A stretch of DNA of 42,332 bases from Acidimicrobiaceae bacterium (GTDB taxonomy: Bacteria > Actinomycetota > Acidimicrobiia > Acidimicrobiales > Aldehydirespiratoraceae). Each line of letters opens with the position of its first letter. The first letter of the stretch is position 1. The position numbers and the translations under genes are program-made. A model generated the notes under the pieces. That model ran no database searches. It saw only the letters and a program-made list of their open reading frames with translations, and was not told the DNA's origin. The stretch covers positions 58,378-100,709 of the forward strand of contig VXYK01000005.1 in assembly GCA_009845995.1 (NCBI GenBank), in the 5' to 3' direction. Of the stretch, positions 1-7,585 are shown one piece after another.

Positions 1-59
1 CCGACGACGGCGACGACATGGCCGACGACGGCGACGACATGGCCGACGACGGCGATGAC
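1..59 (+). repeat. 21-bp in-frame tandem repeat (ADDGDDM linker)
   Basis: Three consecutive near-identical 21-bp units, the first cut by the window edge and the third with one silent change, encode Ala-Asp-Asp-Gly-Asp-Asp-Met. They form an acidic flexible tether between the presumed lipid anchor and the binding domain. Unit number may vary between strains because each unit is a multiple of three. Confidence 0.85.
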
Positions 60-1148
60 ATGGAGATGTCGATGACGCCGGGTGAAGGCTCATCCATCAC
101 GATGGCTCGCGCCGATTGGTCCACCGGATATTTCCAGGCGCAGGTCTACAAGCAAATGCTGGAGGAACTGGGCTATAGCGTTACCGAACCGTCCGAACTG
201 GAACTCGGTCCGTCTTTGGCGTACCTGGGTATGGCCGAAGGGGATATCGATTTCTGGGTAAACAGCTGGTACCCAGGTCACGTCTCGTGGTGGGCACCAG
301 AGTTGCCTGACGGCTCAACGGTCGGCGATCACATCACGATCGTCGGTAACGAAATGGTGGCCGGTGGTCTACAAGGATTCTTGATCACCAAGTCCTTCGC
401 CGACGAGCACGGAGTCACGCATCTCGACCAACTCAACGACGATCCAGACATCCTGGCCGCCTTTGACGCGAACGATCAGTCCCCAGGCAACGGCGTCGCA
501 GACATCTACGGATGTACAGAGAGTTGGACATGCGACAACATCATCGACAGCCAGATCGCTTTCTCGGGCTGGACGAATATCGCTCAGGTCAAAGCCGGCT
601 ACGACGCAATGTTCGCCGAAGCCACCGTCAAGGCGAACGCCAATGAACCGATGGTGATCTACACCTGGACCCCGAGCGCCTACATCACCGAGTTGCGCCC
701 TGGCGACAACGTGTACTGGCTCGCAATGGAAAACGTGCTTGACGACTCGAACCCGACCGGGCTTGAGGGCGGAGAAGGTCACGACCAGAGGCCAGGACAA
801 GCCAACATCGGCCCCGACAGCTGTCCCGCCGCTGCCAACGCAGACAATTGTCAGCTTGGATGGGTCGCCGCAGACATCCAGGTCACGGCCAACACGGAGT
901 GGCTGAACGCCAACCCGTACGCCGCTGAACTGTTCTGCCGGGTCTCGTTGTCCGTCATTGACGTTTCGCTGGCCAACGTGGACCAGTCGAACGCCGGTGA
1001 TGACGCCACTGAAGACTTCATCGCCGGACTGGCCGCCGACTGGATCGCCGACAACCGCGGCGCAGTCGACGGCTGGCTAGAAGCGGCGCGCATGCCGCCG
1101 ATGGAGCCAACGTGTCCAGACACGGTCATCCCACTGGCGCTGCAATAG
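1..1148 (+). CDS. proX: Glycine betaine/proline-type ABC transporter substrate-binding lipoprotein (5' truncated by window edge)
   Basis: This is the extracytoplasmic binding protein of an osmolyte ABC importer (OpuAC/ProX family), which captures glycine betaine or related methylated onium compounds. The frame is open to the left edge, so signal peptide and lipobox are outside the window. The first visible residues are an acidic spacer made of three copies of ADDGDDM. They are followed by the family fold, with WSTGYFQAQVYKQMLEELGY near the start of the mature domain and a GDIDFWVNSWYPGH segment, then several Trp/Tyr residues that could build the aromatic cage. The spacing of Cys residues in the second half (CTESWTC, CPAAANADNC) suggests disulfides. 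The permease and ATPase genes would be to the left. Nearby demethylation genes suggest betaine-like substrates, though choline, carnitine or DMSP cannot be excluded. Stop TAG at 1146-1148. Confidence 0.85.
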   Translation, partial: DDGDDMADDGDDMADDGDDMEMSMTPGEGSSITMARADWSTGYFQAQVYKQMLEELGYSVTEPSELELGPSLAYLGMAEGDIDFWVNSWYPGHVSWWAPELPDGSTVGDHITIVGNEMVAGGLQGFLITKSFADEHGVTHLDQLNDDPDILAAFDANDQSPGNGVADIYGCTESWTCDNIIDSQIAFSGWTNIAQVKAGYDAMFAEATVKANANEPMVIYTWTPSAYITELRPGDNVYWLAMENVLDDSNPTGLEGGEGHDQRPGQANIGPDSCPAAANADNCQLGWVAADIQVTANTEWLNANPYAAELFCRVSLSVIDVSLANVDQSNAGDDATEDFIAGLAADWIADNRGAVDGWLEAARMPPMEPTCPDTVIPLALQ

Positions 1149-1215
1149 AGAGCCATAGGTGTTCGTTGATTCCTGAGCCTTCAACAGCTTGAGAATCAAC
1201 CAGCAACAGAGCTAG

Positions 1216-1255
1216 TAGAGGGGGTGGGGCTTCGGTCCCACCCCCTCTAGGTTTT
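1216..1255 (+). terminator. Strong intrinsic terminator after proX
   Basis: A 15-bp stem (arms 1216-1230 and 1235-1249, one G-T wobble) is closed by a C(TTCG)G tetraloop at 1230-1235 and followed by GGTTTT. It lies about 70 nt after the proX stop, so it probably ends the transporter operon. The stem is nearly symmetric but lacks a T-tract on the other strand. Confidence 0.9.
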
Positions 1256-1342
1256 GCCTATTCCCCCAAGACGGTGGGGGGTGTACTGTGAGCGCTGGAC
1301 CGATGTGCTCGGCCTCTTTTGCCAGATCTTGTGGAGGTACCA

Positions 1343-1717
1343 ATGAGCAGCTTGAACCTGACTCCGATCGACAGGCGTCTCGCGGAAGCCCGTCAGAATC
1401 TTGACCGTGTGGAACCTGCTGAACTGCCCGAGATGTTGAGTGCGGGAGCAATCCTTGTCGACATTCGCCCTGAGTCCTTCCGCCAGGAAGAGGGCGTCCA
1501 TCCCGAAGCGATGATCATTGAGCGAAACGTCCTCGAATGGCGTCTCGATCCGAATTCCGAAGCGCGGATCATCGACATCGAGCCCGACACTCCAATCATC
1601 ATCATGTGCAACGAAGGGTACGCCTCGAGTCTCGCCGCAGCGGACCTGGTCAAGATGGGCTTCTCTGCCGCCACCGACCTGATCGGCGGTTACCGAGGCT
1701 GGCGCGCTCAGGCGTAG
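1343..1717 (+). CDS. Rhodanese-like domain protein
   Basis: A 124-residue single-domain rhodanese homologue. The ATG at 1343 is preferred over an upstream in-frame TTG because GGAGG at 1333-1337 sits 5 nt before it. Visible family features are the DIRP segment (residues 40-43), a GVHPEAMIIER stretch (51-61, the usual GHIPGA-type strand), the active-site loop beginning at Cys89 (CNEGYAS), and the C-terminal GGYRGWRAQ end. With Cys89 present it could form a persulfide and act as a sulfurtransferase, but the substrate is unknown. It follows the proX terminator, so it is probably transcribed on its own, and it overlaps the convergent gene at 1708 by 10 bp. A link to sulfur from DMSP-type substrates would be speculation. 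Confidence 0.85.
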   Translation: MSSLNLTPIDRRLAEARQNLDRVEPAELPEMLSAGAILVDIRPESFRQEEGVHPEAMIIERNVLEWRLDPNSEARIIDIEPDTPIIIMCNEGYASSLAAADLVKMGFSAATDLIGGYRGWRAQA

Positions 1718-2325
1718 TCGCGCACCGCTTCCCAGATTTCTGAACCGCCGTAGTCCCAGAACTTGGTTCGGTCGATCGTTATCGCGCCGCTGCCCACAAC
1801 ACCACCGGGCAGCCGACCATTGTGAATACGCACCGACCGGTACTGCCGAGGCGAGATCTCCGCGACCGCTCGGCGGTGCACATCGCTGTTGCGCCACTCT
1901 TGGGAATCGACCGGTTTCACGTGGATGACCAGGTTTGCCCAGTAGTTGTCGACGAGTTCCGTGGAGCTGTAGCTCAAGATCCCGGGATGCGACCTGAACT
2001 CCAATAGAAGGTCGACCTCAATGTCATCCACCACGGATTGAGAGGCTTCCGGTCGTCGTTCACCGAAGAATCCGACCACGCAGCGCTCGACCGGTTGTGC
2101 GAGCGCTTCCGGGTCACAGATCACCGCGCGCCGCGCCAGACCATGGACATCCCAGTGGAGCGTTTCGTAGCGTTGGAGATCAATCTCGCGGCTGCCGACT
2201 TGCCGAGCCAGTACCCGCACGTCTTGGAGCATGTAGGCCAGCAGAGCCCGATCGGATGTCACCAACGCGAGATCCGTACATGGATGATCTTCGAGTTGTT
2301 CGGTCGCGGCGAGTTCTATCAACAC
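1708..2325 (-). CDS. Hypothetical protein (205 aa), no family recognised
   Basis: Leftward gene with a GTG start at 2325 and TGA stop, overlapping the rhodanese gene tail to tail by 10 bp. I do not recognise the family. The second half has a protein-like pattern with conserved-looking aromatic and polar residues (GILSYSSTELVDNYWANLVI, then SPRQYRSVRIHNGRLPGG and ITIDRTKFWDYGG). No signal peptide, membrane segment or metal motif is evident. The opposite strand also has an open frame (2038-2334), but its composition (Arg/Pro-rich) is typical of an antisense shadow. No clear Shine-Dalgarno is seen before the GTG, so the exact start is uncertain. The same-strand gene upstream, the M24 enzyme, ends 63 bp before it, so it may be the distal gene of the demethylation operon. 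Confidence 0.55.
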   Translation of the reverse strand: MLIELAATEQLEDHPCTDLALVTSDRALLAYMLQDVRVLARQVGSREIDLQRYETLHWDVHGLARRAVICDPEALAQPVERCVVGFFGERRPEASQSVVDDIEVDLLLEFRSHPGILSYSSTELVDNYWANLVIHVKPVDSQEWRNSDVHRRAVAEISPRQYRSVRIHNGRLPGGVVGSGAITIDRTKFWDYGGSEIWEAVRDYA

Positions 2326-2388
2326 CGGAGATAATGAACCTTGGTGGCCGGTCTGTCAATGAGGAATTTCGTCGGGCAGAACGCTGAT

Positions 2389-3744
2389 TCAGACAAGGTC
2401 GAGCGAGTAGTCGGTGAGTAGCTCAGGGCCAGTTTCGGTTACCACAATCATGTCCTCCAACTTGACTCCCTCTCCACCGCTGCGCCGACCCACGAAAGAC
2501 TCGACGCTGAAGACGTTGCCCACCTCAACCACCCCATCGAACCCTCCGGAGTCCCACTGTTCACGGGTGAACAGCGACGGATATTCGTCGCACAAACCAG
2601 TCCCATGAGCCAAAACCGTGTACCCGTTGAACTCTTCCACATCGGGACACCAAAGGCGATCAGTAATTTCGCGATACGTGCTACCGGCCACAAACAACGG
2701 CCAGTTCGACTCGATCATGTCGCGCGCCCGGCTGTGCACATCGGCCTGCGCCGCGCGCGGGCGCCCTCCGTCGCAGAGCCAGGTGCGAGACATGTCCACG
2801 CACATCCCGTAGGCGCCGACCATGTCCGTATCGAAGGCCATCAACTCGCCGGCTTCAACCTCCTTGCTACTCGCCTCCTGATACCAAGGGTTGGTTCGGG
2901 CGCCTGACGCCAAGAGCCTGGTCTCCACCCATTCACCATGGCGCAGAAAGTTGGCCTTCTGAAGCTCGGCCCAAAGTTCCAGTTCGGTGACCCCCGGCAC
3001 AAACAGAGAGCGCATATCGTCGATCGACCGTTGACAGGACTCGACGGCGCAGCGCATCGCGTCGATCTCATCGCCAGATTTCACGAGACGCGCATTCTCC
3101 ATCAACTGATGCGCCGACAGCACAGTCGCCCCACGGGCTTCGAGCGCACGCAGACCCTCCAAGCCGATGATGTCGATTCCGAGCCGCAAATCGCCGGTTC
3201 TTTGATCTCTTCGCAACAACTCGATGATCTCGTCTGCAAATCGATCGGCCACTTCTCCGATGCGGGAACCCGTATAGAAGGGCAACAACGAAACCGCTGG
3301 CCGAATCTCATCGATCACCTCGGAATGCGCAGAAAGAAATTCGCCGTGAGAGAACTCGAACAGAACAACTTCGCCGTCGGCCGGCACCCACACGTAGCGG
3401 ACCGCGTTGTGCATCGTCCAAACCGGCATGTTGGTTGTGTCGGTTGCGTACCTGACGTTCAGCGGATCGTGCAACACAAATCCGTCGATGTTGTGGGTCC
3501 GCAACTGTTCTTGAACCCGCTCAAGACGGTAACGACGAATCGCAGCCATGTCTGGTCGCACGAGTCCCGCCCGGGTCCACTCCTCGACCACCGACCGGTG
3601 AGGGCCCAGTTCATGGCGGTTCCGCTCGGTATGTTCAACCAGCCAGGCTGGAACCTGCGAGTGCGCCGCGATCTTCGGGAAATGACGGGCTGACAGCGAC
3701 TCGGTCAAGAACGCATCCTTTCGCCCTGTTGATCCCACAAGCAT
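2389..3744 (-). CDS. dddP: M24-fold metalloenzyme, candidate DMSP lyase DddP (otherwise Xaa-Pro dipeptidase-like)
   Basis: A 451-residue protein with a creatinase-type N-terminal domain and a pita-bread M24 domain. Candidate metal ligands are Asp305, Asp307, Asp317, His380, Glu415 and Glu430. Their spacing (2, 10, 63, 35, 15) nearly equals that recalled for Ruegeria DddP (Asp295, 297, 307, His371, Glu406, Glu421: 2, 10, 64, 35, 15). Asp386 in HGTGLCDEYP stands six residues after the His, as does the proposed catalytic Asp377 of DddP. Prolidases have five ligands with DxG and an 11-residue Asp spacing, and creatinase lacks metal ligands, so both fit less well. DddP cleaves DMSP to dimethyl sulfide and acrylate. 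It is the last gene of the demethylation operon. The start is uncertain: ATG at 3744 overlaps the upstream gene by 40 bp, whereas TTG at 3708 gives a 4-bp TTGA overlap preceded by AAGGA. Confidence 0.6.
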   Translation of the reverse strand: MLVGSTGRKDAFLTESLSARHFPKIAAHSQVPAWLVEHTERNRHELGPHRSVVEEWTRAGLVRPDMAAIRRYRLERVQEQLRTHNIDGFVLHDPLNVRYATDTTNMPVWTMHNAVRYVWVPADGEVVLFEFSHGEFLSAHSEVIDEIRPAVSLLPFYTGSRIGEVADRFADEIIELLRRDQRTGDLRLGIDIIGLEGLRALEARGATVLSAHQLMENARLVKSGDEIDAMRCAVESCQRSIDDMRSLFVPGVTELELWAELQKANFLRHGEWVETRLLASGARTNPWYQEASSKEVEAGELMAFDTDMVGAYGMCVDMSRTWLCDGGRPRAAQADVHSRARDMIESNWPLFVAGSTYREITDRLWCPDVEEFNGYTVLAHGTGLCDEYPSLFTREQWDSGGFDGVVEVGNVFSVESFVGRRSGGEGVKLEDMIVVTETGPELLTDYSLDLV

Positions 3745-6263
3745 CCGTCGATGAGCTTCGCTTCACGTTGGCGGCCCAGTATCTCAATCTCGAACGTGCC
3801 GACAGCCCCACTCAGCTCGGCGGGCACATAGCCCAAGGCCACCGAGGTCTCGGAGTGGTGCGCGTAGCCGCCTGAGGTCACCCAGCCAACGACATCGCCT
3901 TCGTAAGCGATCGGTTCGTCACCGATCACGTCAGCACCGGCTCGGCCGGGCTCCGAATCAACGGTCCAGCTGCACAGTGCCAACTTCCGGGCCAACTTCT
4001 GGGCCAACTTCTGGCCAGGGCCGGACGATGCGTACTTTTCGGCCAATGCGTCTCGACCGATGAAGTCCTTCTCAAGTCGCACGAAACGACCGAGTGCAGC
4101 TTCGAAGGGATCATAAATCGGGCGGTACTCCCGAGCCCAAGACCCGAAGCCTTTCTCAAGGCGCAGCGAATTGAGCGCGTGAAGCCCGAAATGGCGCAAG
4201 CCCAACTCCTCTCCAGCGCTGAGCAGTTGTTGATACACGTAACGCTGGTAGCGCGCCGGCATCCAGAACTCGTAGCCCAAGTCCCCGGTGTAGGAGACAC
4301 GACCACACCACACCGGCGCAAGGCCTATGTTCAGCTCGGTGAAGGCCATGAAACGCATCCCATGAGCGGACACGTCGGCGTCGGTCAGCCTTTCGAGCAA
4401 CGATCGGGAGTTCGGACCTGCAATCGACAAGCCGCACATCTCTGCTCCCAGAGTGTCGATCGAGACGCCACCGTCGACAGGCATCTGCTGTTGGAACCAG
4501 CGCTCGTAGTAACGCTCAGCGATGCCTGATCCGAAGACCACAAACCGCTCGTCGCCGCGTATGTTGCCGGTCGTGCCACCGACGATCGTGGCTTCGGGGC
4601 CCTCTGCGTGCCCCGGAGCCGCACCAAGACAAGCCACTGTGAGATCACCGATCAGATTGCCTTTCTCGTTGGTCATGGGTGCCAGAGCCATGCGGCCCGC
4701 GTTGGGGACCCGCGAGGCCAATAGTCGATCCAGATAGCCACGGGCGTCAGGGCCGGTGACCATGAACTTGCAGAAGCCGGTCGTTTCACTGATCCCGACA
4801 CTGGCCCGGACCGCCAGTGTCTCGGCCCGTACCTGATCCCACGCGTTTGATCGCCCAAAGGTCACCTCCTCAACTGGATCTGCACCTTGCGGGGCGAACC
4901 AGAGCGGCGCTTCCAGGCCGAAACCGTCTCCGAACACCGCGTTCTGTGCACCCAACAGGTCGAAGATCGGCGACGTCTGGACGCTGCGCGCGGCTGGGAG
5001 GAACTCGTTTGGGAACCTGATTCGGAAACGTCTGCTGTAGTTCTCGGCGACCTTGGCGCCGGTGTAACTCGGTATGGCGAAGTCACCGAAACGTGCGACG
5101 TCCATTCCCCAAACGTCGAAACCGGGGTCACCCTCAGTGATCCAGTTGGCCAGGGCGACGCCGACACCGCCTCCCTGGGACAGTCCGGCCATGACCGCGC
5201 ACGCCGACCAGTAGCCGGGCAGACCAAGTACCGGGCCCAGCAACGGGTTGCCGTCGGGGGCGAAAGTGAAAGGACCATTGATCACGCGCTTGATACCGGC
5301 CTCACGGATGGCCGGAAAGTGCCTGAATCCGACTTCGAGCGAATCAGCGATGCGCTCCAGGTCGGGCGGCAACAGGCGCATGCTGAAGTCCCACGGAGTT
5401 TGACGTGGCGACCAGGGTTGACCTTTTCGTTCATAGGTTCCCAAGAGCAACCCGCCGCCCTCTTGGCGCAGATAGATCTCTCCCCCGAAATCAATGCAGT
5501 GCACCAACTCACCGTGTTCGCGGTTGTGTTCGGCGATCACTTCGATGTCCTCAGTGACCAGGTATTGGTGCTCCATGGCCAGCACCGGCAGATCAAGCCC
5601 GACCATGCGTCCCACCTCGCGTGCCCACAGCCCCCCGGCGTTGACCACATGTTCGCAACGGATCACCCCCTTCTCGTCGCCCGACGCGGTGTCGTAGGTG
5701 TGAACATCCCAGCCTCCGTCACTGGCGCGGTTGATCTCACGAACCCAGGTGTTGCGGTAGACGTCCGCTCCCTTCAGGCGTGCCGCTTTGGCGTAAGCAT
5801 GGGTGACTCCCGCGGGGTCAACGTGGCCTTCGTGGGGGTCGTACATGGCCCCGACGAAGTGCTTCTCGTCCAGCAGAGGTACCAGTTGTTTCGCTTCGAC
5901 AACCGAGAGGAGCTCCGTCTCCAGACCCAAGTATCGTCCGCGGGCGTGCGCCATTTTGAGCCAATCGAAGCGTTGCTCCGTGTCGGCGAGCATCACCCCG
6001 CCCGTCAGGTGGATACCGCAGTCCTGACCAGAGATCGCTTCTATCTCGGCGTACAAGTCGATTGTGTAGCGCTGTAGTTGAGCGACATTGGGATCGCCGT
6101 TGAGCGTGTGCATTCCACCCGCTGAGTGCCATGTCGACCCCGCAGTCAACTCGGTTCGCTCAATCAGCACCACGTCGGTCCAACCTGCTTTGGCGAGGTG
6201 ATACAGCACCGAGGCTCCAACCACCCCACCACCAACCACCACGACTCGCGCATCGGTCTTCAT
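3705..6263 (-). CDS. FAD-dependent dimethylglycine/sarcosine dehydrogenase-like protein with GcvT domain
   Basis: An 852-residue two-domain protein. The N-terminal half is a DAO-type FAD oxidoreductase: dinucleotide motif GGGVVG at residues 11-16 and GSTWHSAGG, in which His46 matches the covalent-FAD His of dimethylglycine and sarcosine dehydrogenases. The C-terminal half is a GcvT/aminomethyltransferase fold that would pass the oxidised methyl group to tetrahydrofolate as 5,10-methylene-THF. Expected reaction: N,N-dimethylglycine or sarcosine demethylation, with electrons going to ETF. It lies 26 bp downstream of the Rieske gene and overlaps the M24 gene, so it belongs to the operon read from 9124 leftward. 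It contains a short KLA repeat near the C-terminus. The true amine substrate cannot be read from sequence. The long open frame on the opposite strand (4887-6077) is an antisense shadow. Confidence 0.88.
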   Translation of the reverse strand: MKTDARVVVVGGGVVGASVLYHLAKAGWTDVVLIERTELTAGSTWHSAGGMHTLNGDPNVAQLQRYTIDLYAEIEAISGQDCGIHLTGGVMLADTEQRFDWLKMAHARGRYLGLETELLSVVEAKQLVPLLDEKHFVGAMYDPHEGHVDPAGVTHAYAKAARLKGADVYRNTWVREINRASDGGWDVHTYDTASGDEKGVIRCEHVVNAGGLWAREVGRMVGLDLPVLAMEHQYLVTEDIEVIAEHNREHGELVHCIDFGGEIYLRQEGGGLLLGTYERKGQPWSPRQTPWDFSMRLLPPDLERIADSLEVGFRHFPAIREAGIKRVINGPFTFAPDGNPLLGPVLGLPGYWSACAVMAGLSQGGGVGVALANWITEGDPGFDVWGMDVARFGDFAIPSYTGAKVAENYSRRFRIRFPNEFLPAARSVQTSPIFDLLGAQNAVFGDGFGLEAPLWFAPQGADPVEEVTFGRSNAWDQVRAETLAVRASVGISETTGFCKFMVTGPDARGYLDRLLASRVPNAGRMALAPMTNEKGNLIGDLTVACLGAAPGHAEGPEATIVGGTTGNIRGDERFVVFGSGIAERYYERWFQQQMPVDGGVSIDTLGAEMCGLSIAGPNSRSLLERLTDADVSAHGMRFMAFTELNIGLAPVWCGRVSYTGDLGYEFWMPARYQRYVYQQLLSAGEELGLRHFGLHALNSLRLEKGFGSWAREYRPIYDPFEAALGRFVRLEKDFIGRDALAEKYASSGPGQKLAQKLARKLALCSWTVDSEPGRAGADVIGDEPIAYEGDVVGWVTSGGYAHHSETSVALGYVPAELSGAVGTFEIEILGRQREAKLIDGCLWDQQGERMRS
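3979..4014 (-). repeat. 12-bp tandem repeat inside FAD-GcvT gene
   Basis: Three adjacent 12-bp units (GCCAACTTCTGG on the plus strand, one unit with a C variant) encode KLAQKLARKLA in the C-terminal part of the FAD-GcvT protein. This looks like a local in-frame slippage expansion in a surface segment. Confidence 0.85.
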
Positions 6264-6289
6264 CTGGCTCTTCGCCCTGTCTCTCGTCG

Positions 6290-7558
6290 CTAACCGAACT
6301 CGGGCGGATGGGGATTCACACCGCTGCCGAGGCGGGCAGCCTCGCTGTCGTCATCGCCGCAGGGGACCGCGATGTCTGCGCCGCATTCGACGGTCAGTGT
6401 GTCGGCCAGCATGTTGTGAAATCGGTGGAGCGGCTCTTCAAACCGCGGAGCGAGCGGCCCCGGTGCGATGGCCCCAGCGGTGACCCCACGTTGCCCGCGT
6501 TCAACGATGTCAATGTCCTCGTTGTTGACATCGACCCAGAAACTGCGAGTCTGGGCCATGTCTTCGTCTGACACATCAGGCGTCGAAGGCGGCAGCAGAA
6601 ACGTGCACCGCTCTCGAGTGAGACCGGGAGCGACCGGTTCCAGCCGGATCAGAAACACATGGTTCGGCAACACCGCCAACATCACATTGGGAAACACCGC
6701 AACGAAGCGTCCGCTGACCGAATCAGACTGATCGAGTCCCGTCGCGGGCGGCAACACCAGCCAGTCGTCGCGGTCGTCACCCGAGACGGGCGTGGTGGTC
6801 TGCCCGCAGTACATTCCCGGTCCCTGATAGCGGTAGTGGTCCTTGACCCTGGAGACCTTCGCCAGTTCTGGGTGGACCCAACTCAGGTGGTAGTACTCCT
6901 GAAAGTTCTCGGAGATCAGCTTCCAGTTCGCTCGAACTTCAAAAGTCATTTCTGACTGCACCCGCCACTTGTCGAAGCCATACCCGCCCATCCGATCCGG
7001 GAGGTCGCCGAGCCACTGACGCAACGGAGGAGTTGCAGGGTCGACACAGGCGAACAGCAACAAGCCCCAGGTATCAACTCGGACTTCAACGAGCCCGAAG
7101 TCCTCCCGACTGAAGTCTGCCCGAGGAATCTCCTCGAAGAAGGGCGTCGACTGCAGCGACCCGTCAAGGCGATAACCCCAACGGTGATAGGGACAACGAA
7201 TCGTTTTGCCGATGTCACAGTCGCTTGTAGCCAGTTCGGTTCCACGGTGACGACACGAGTTCACAAAACCGCGCAATACGCCCTTTTGGTCGCGAGTGAT
7301 GAGGATGGACCGCCCCCCGACTTGGCGCACCAGCAAGCGACCCGCCTCTGTCACCTCCGCCGCGTTGCCCACCGCCACCCACGCTCGTTCAAACACCCGG
7401 CTGCGTTCGACCGAGAAGAAGCTCTCGTCGGTATACATCTGAGGTGGTAGTCCCGTGGCTGCGGTCAAGGGTGCCCTCGTGCCCGCCCAAACCGACTCGC
7501 CGACCCAATGCTCAACACTCGGGTCCTCCGATAGGTGACGCATCTGTTCGATCTTCAC
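6290..7558 (-). CDS. Rieske non-heme iron oxygenase, alpha subunit (quaternary-amine monooxygenase type)
   Basis: A 422-residue oxygenase component. The Rieske cluster motif is Cys102-Arg-His104 and Cys122-Pro-Tyr-His125. The mononuclear iron site is NWKLISENFQEYYHLSWVHP, with ligands His224 and His229, and a C-terminal NNEDIDIVERGQRG segment (345-358) supplies the probable third carboxylate. The residue that relays electrons between centres, usually Asp three positions before the first iron His, is Glu221 here. Carnitine oxygenase CntA also has Glu at this place. This, with neighbours for demethylation, suggests a glycine betaine, stachydrine or carnitine-type N-dealkylating monooxygenase. 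Glycine betaine to dimethylglycine plus formaldehyde is the simplest fit with the next gene. No reductase component is adjacent; an NAD(P)H-dependent ferredoxin reductase must be encoded elsewhere. It lies 27 bp from the MttB-like gene. Confidence 0.85.
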   Translation of the reverse strand: MKIEQMRHLSEDPSVEHWVGESVWAGTRAPLTAATGLPPQMYTDESFFSVERSRVFERAWVAVGNAAEVTEAGRLLVRQVGGRSILITRDQKGVLRGFVNSCRHRGTELATSDCDIGKTIRCPYHRWGYRLDGSLQSTPFFEEIPRADFSREDFGLVEVRVDTWGLLLFACVDPATPPLRQWLGDLPDRMGGYGFDKWRVQSEMTFEVRANWKLISENFQEYYHLSWVHPELAKVSRVKDHYRYQGPGMYCGQTTTPVSGDDRDDWLVLPPATGLDQSDSVSGRFVAVFPNVMLAVLPNHVFLIRLEPVAPGLTRERCTFLLPPSTPDVSDEDMAQTRSFWVDVNNEDIDIVERGQRGVTAGAIAPGPLAPRFEEPLHRFHNMLADTLTVECGADIAVPCGDDDSEAARLGSGVNPHPPEFG

Positions 7559-7585
7559 TAGCAGTCCTTTATTGATCGTCCGTTA

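Noticed and set aside
2389..3744. Creatinase
   Set aside because: Creatinase has the same fold but lacks the metal ligands; here all M24 ligands are present plus the extra Asp of DddP.
4887..6077. 396-aa open frame on the plus strand
   Set aside because: Antisense to the well-supported FAD-GcvT gene; its sequence has no domain and reflects codon bias of the opposite strand.
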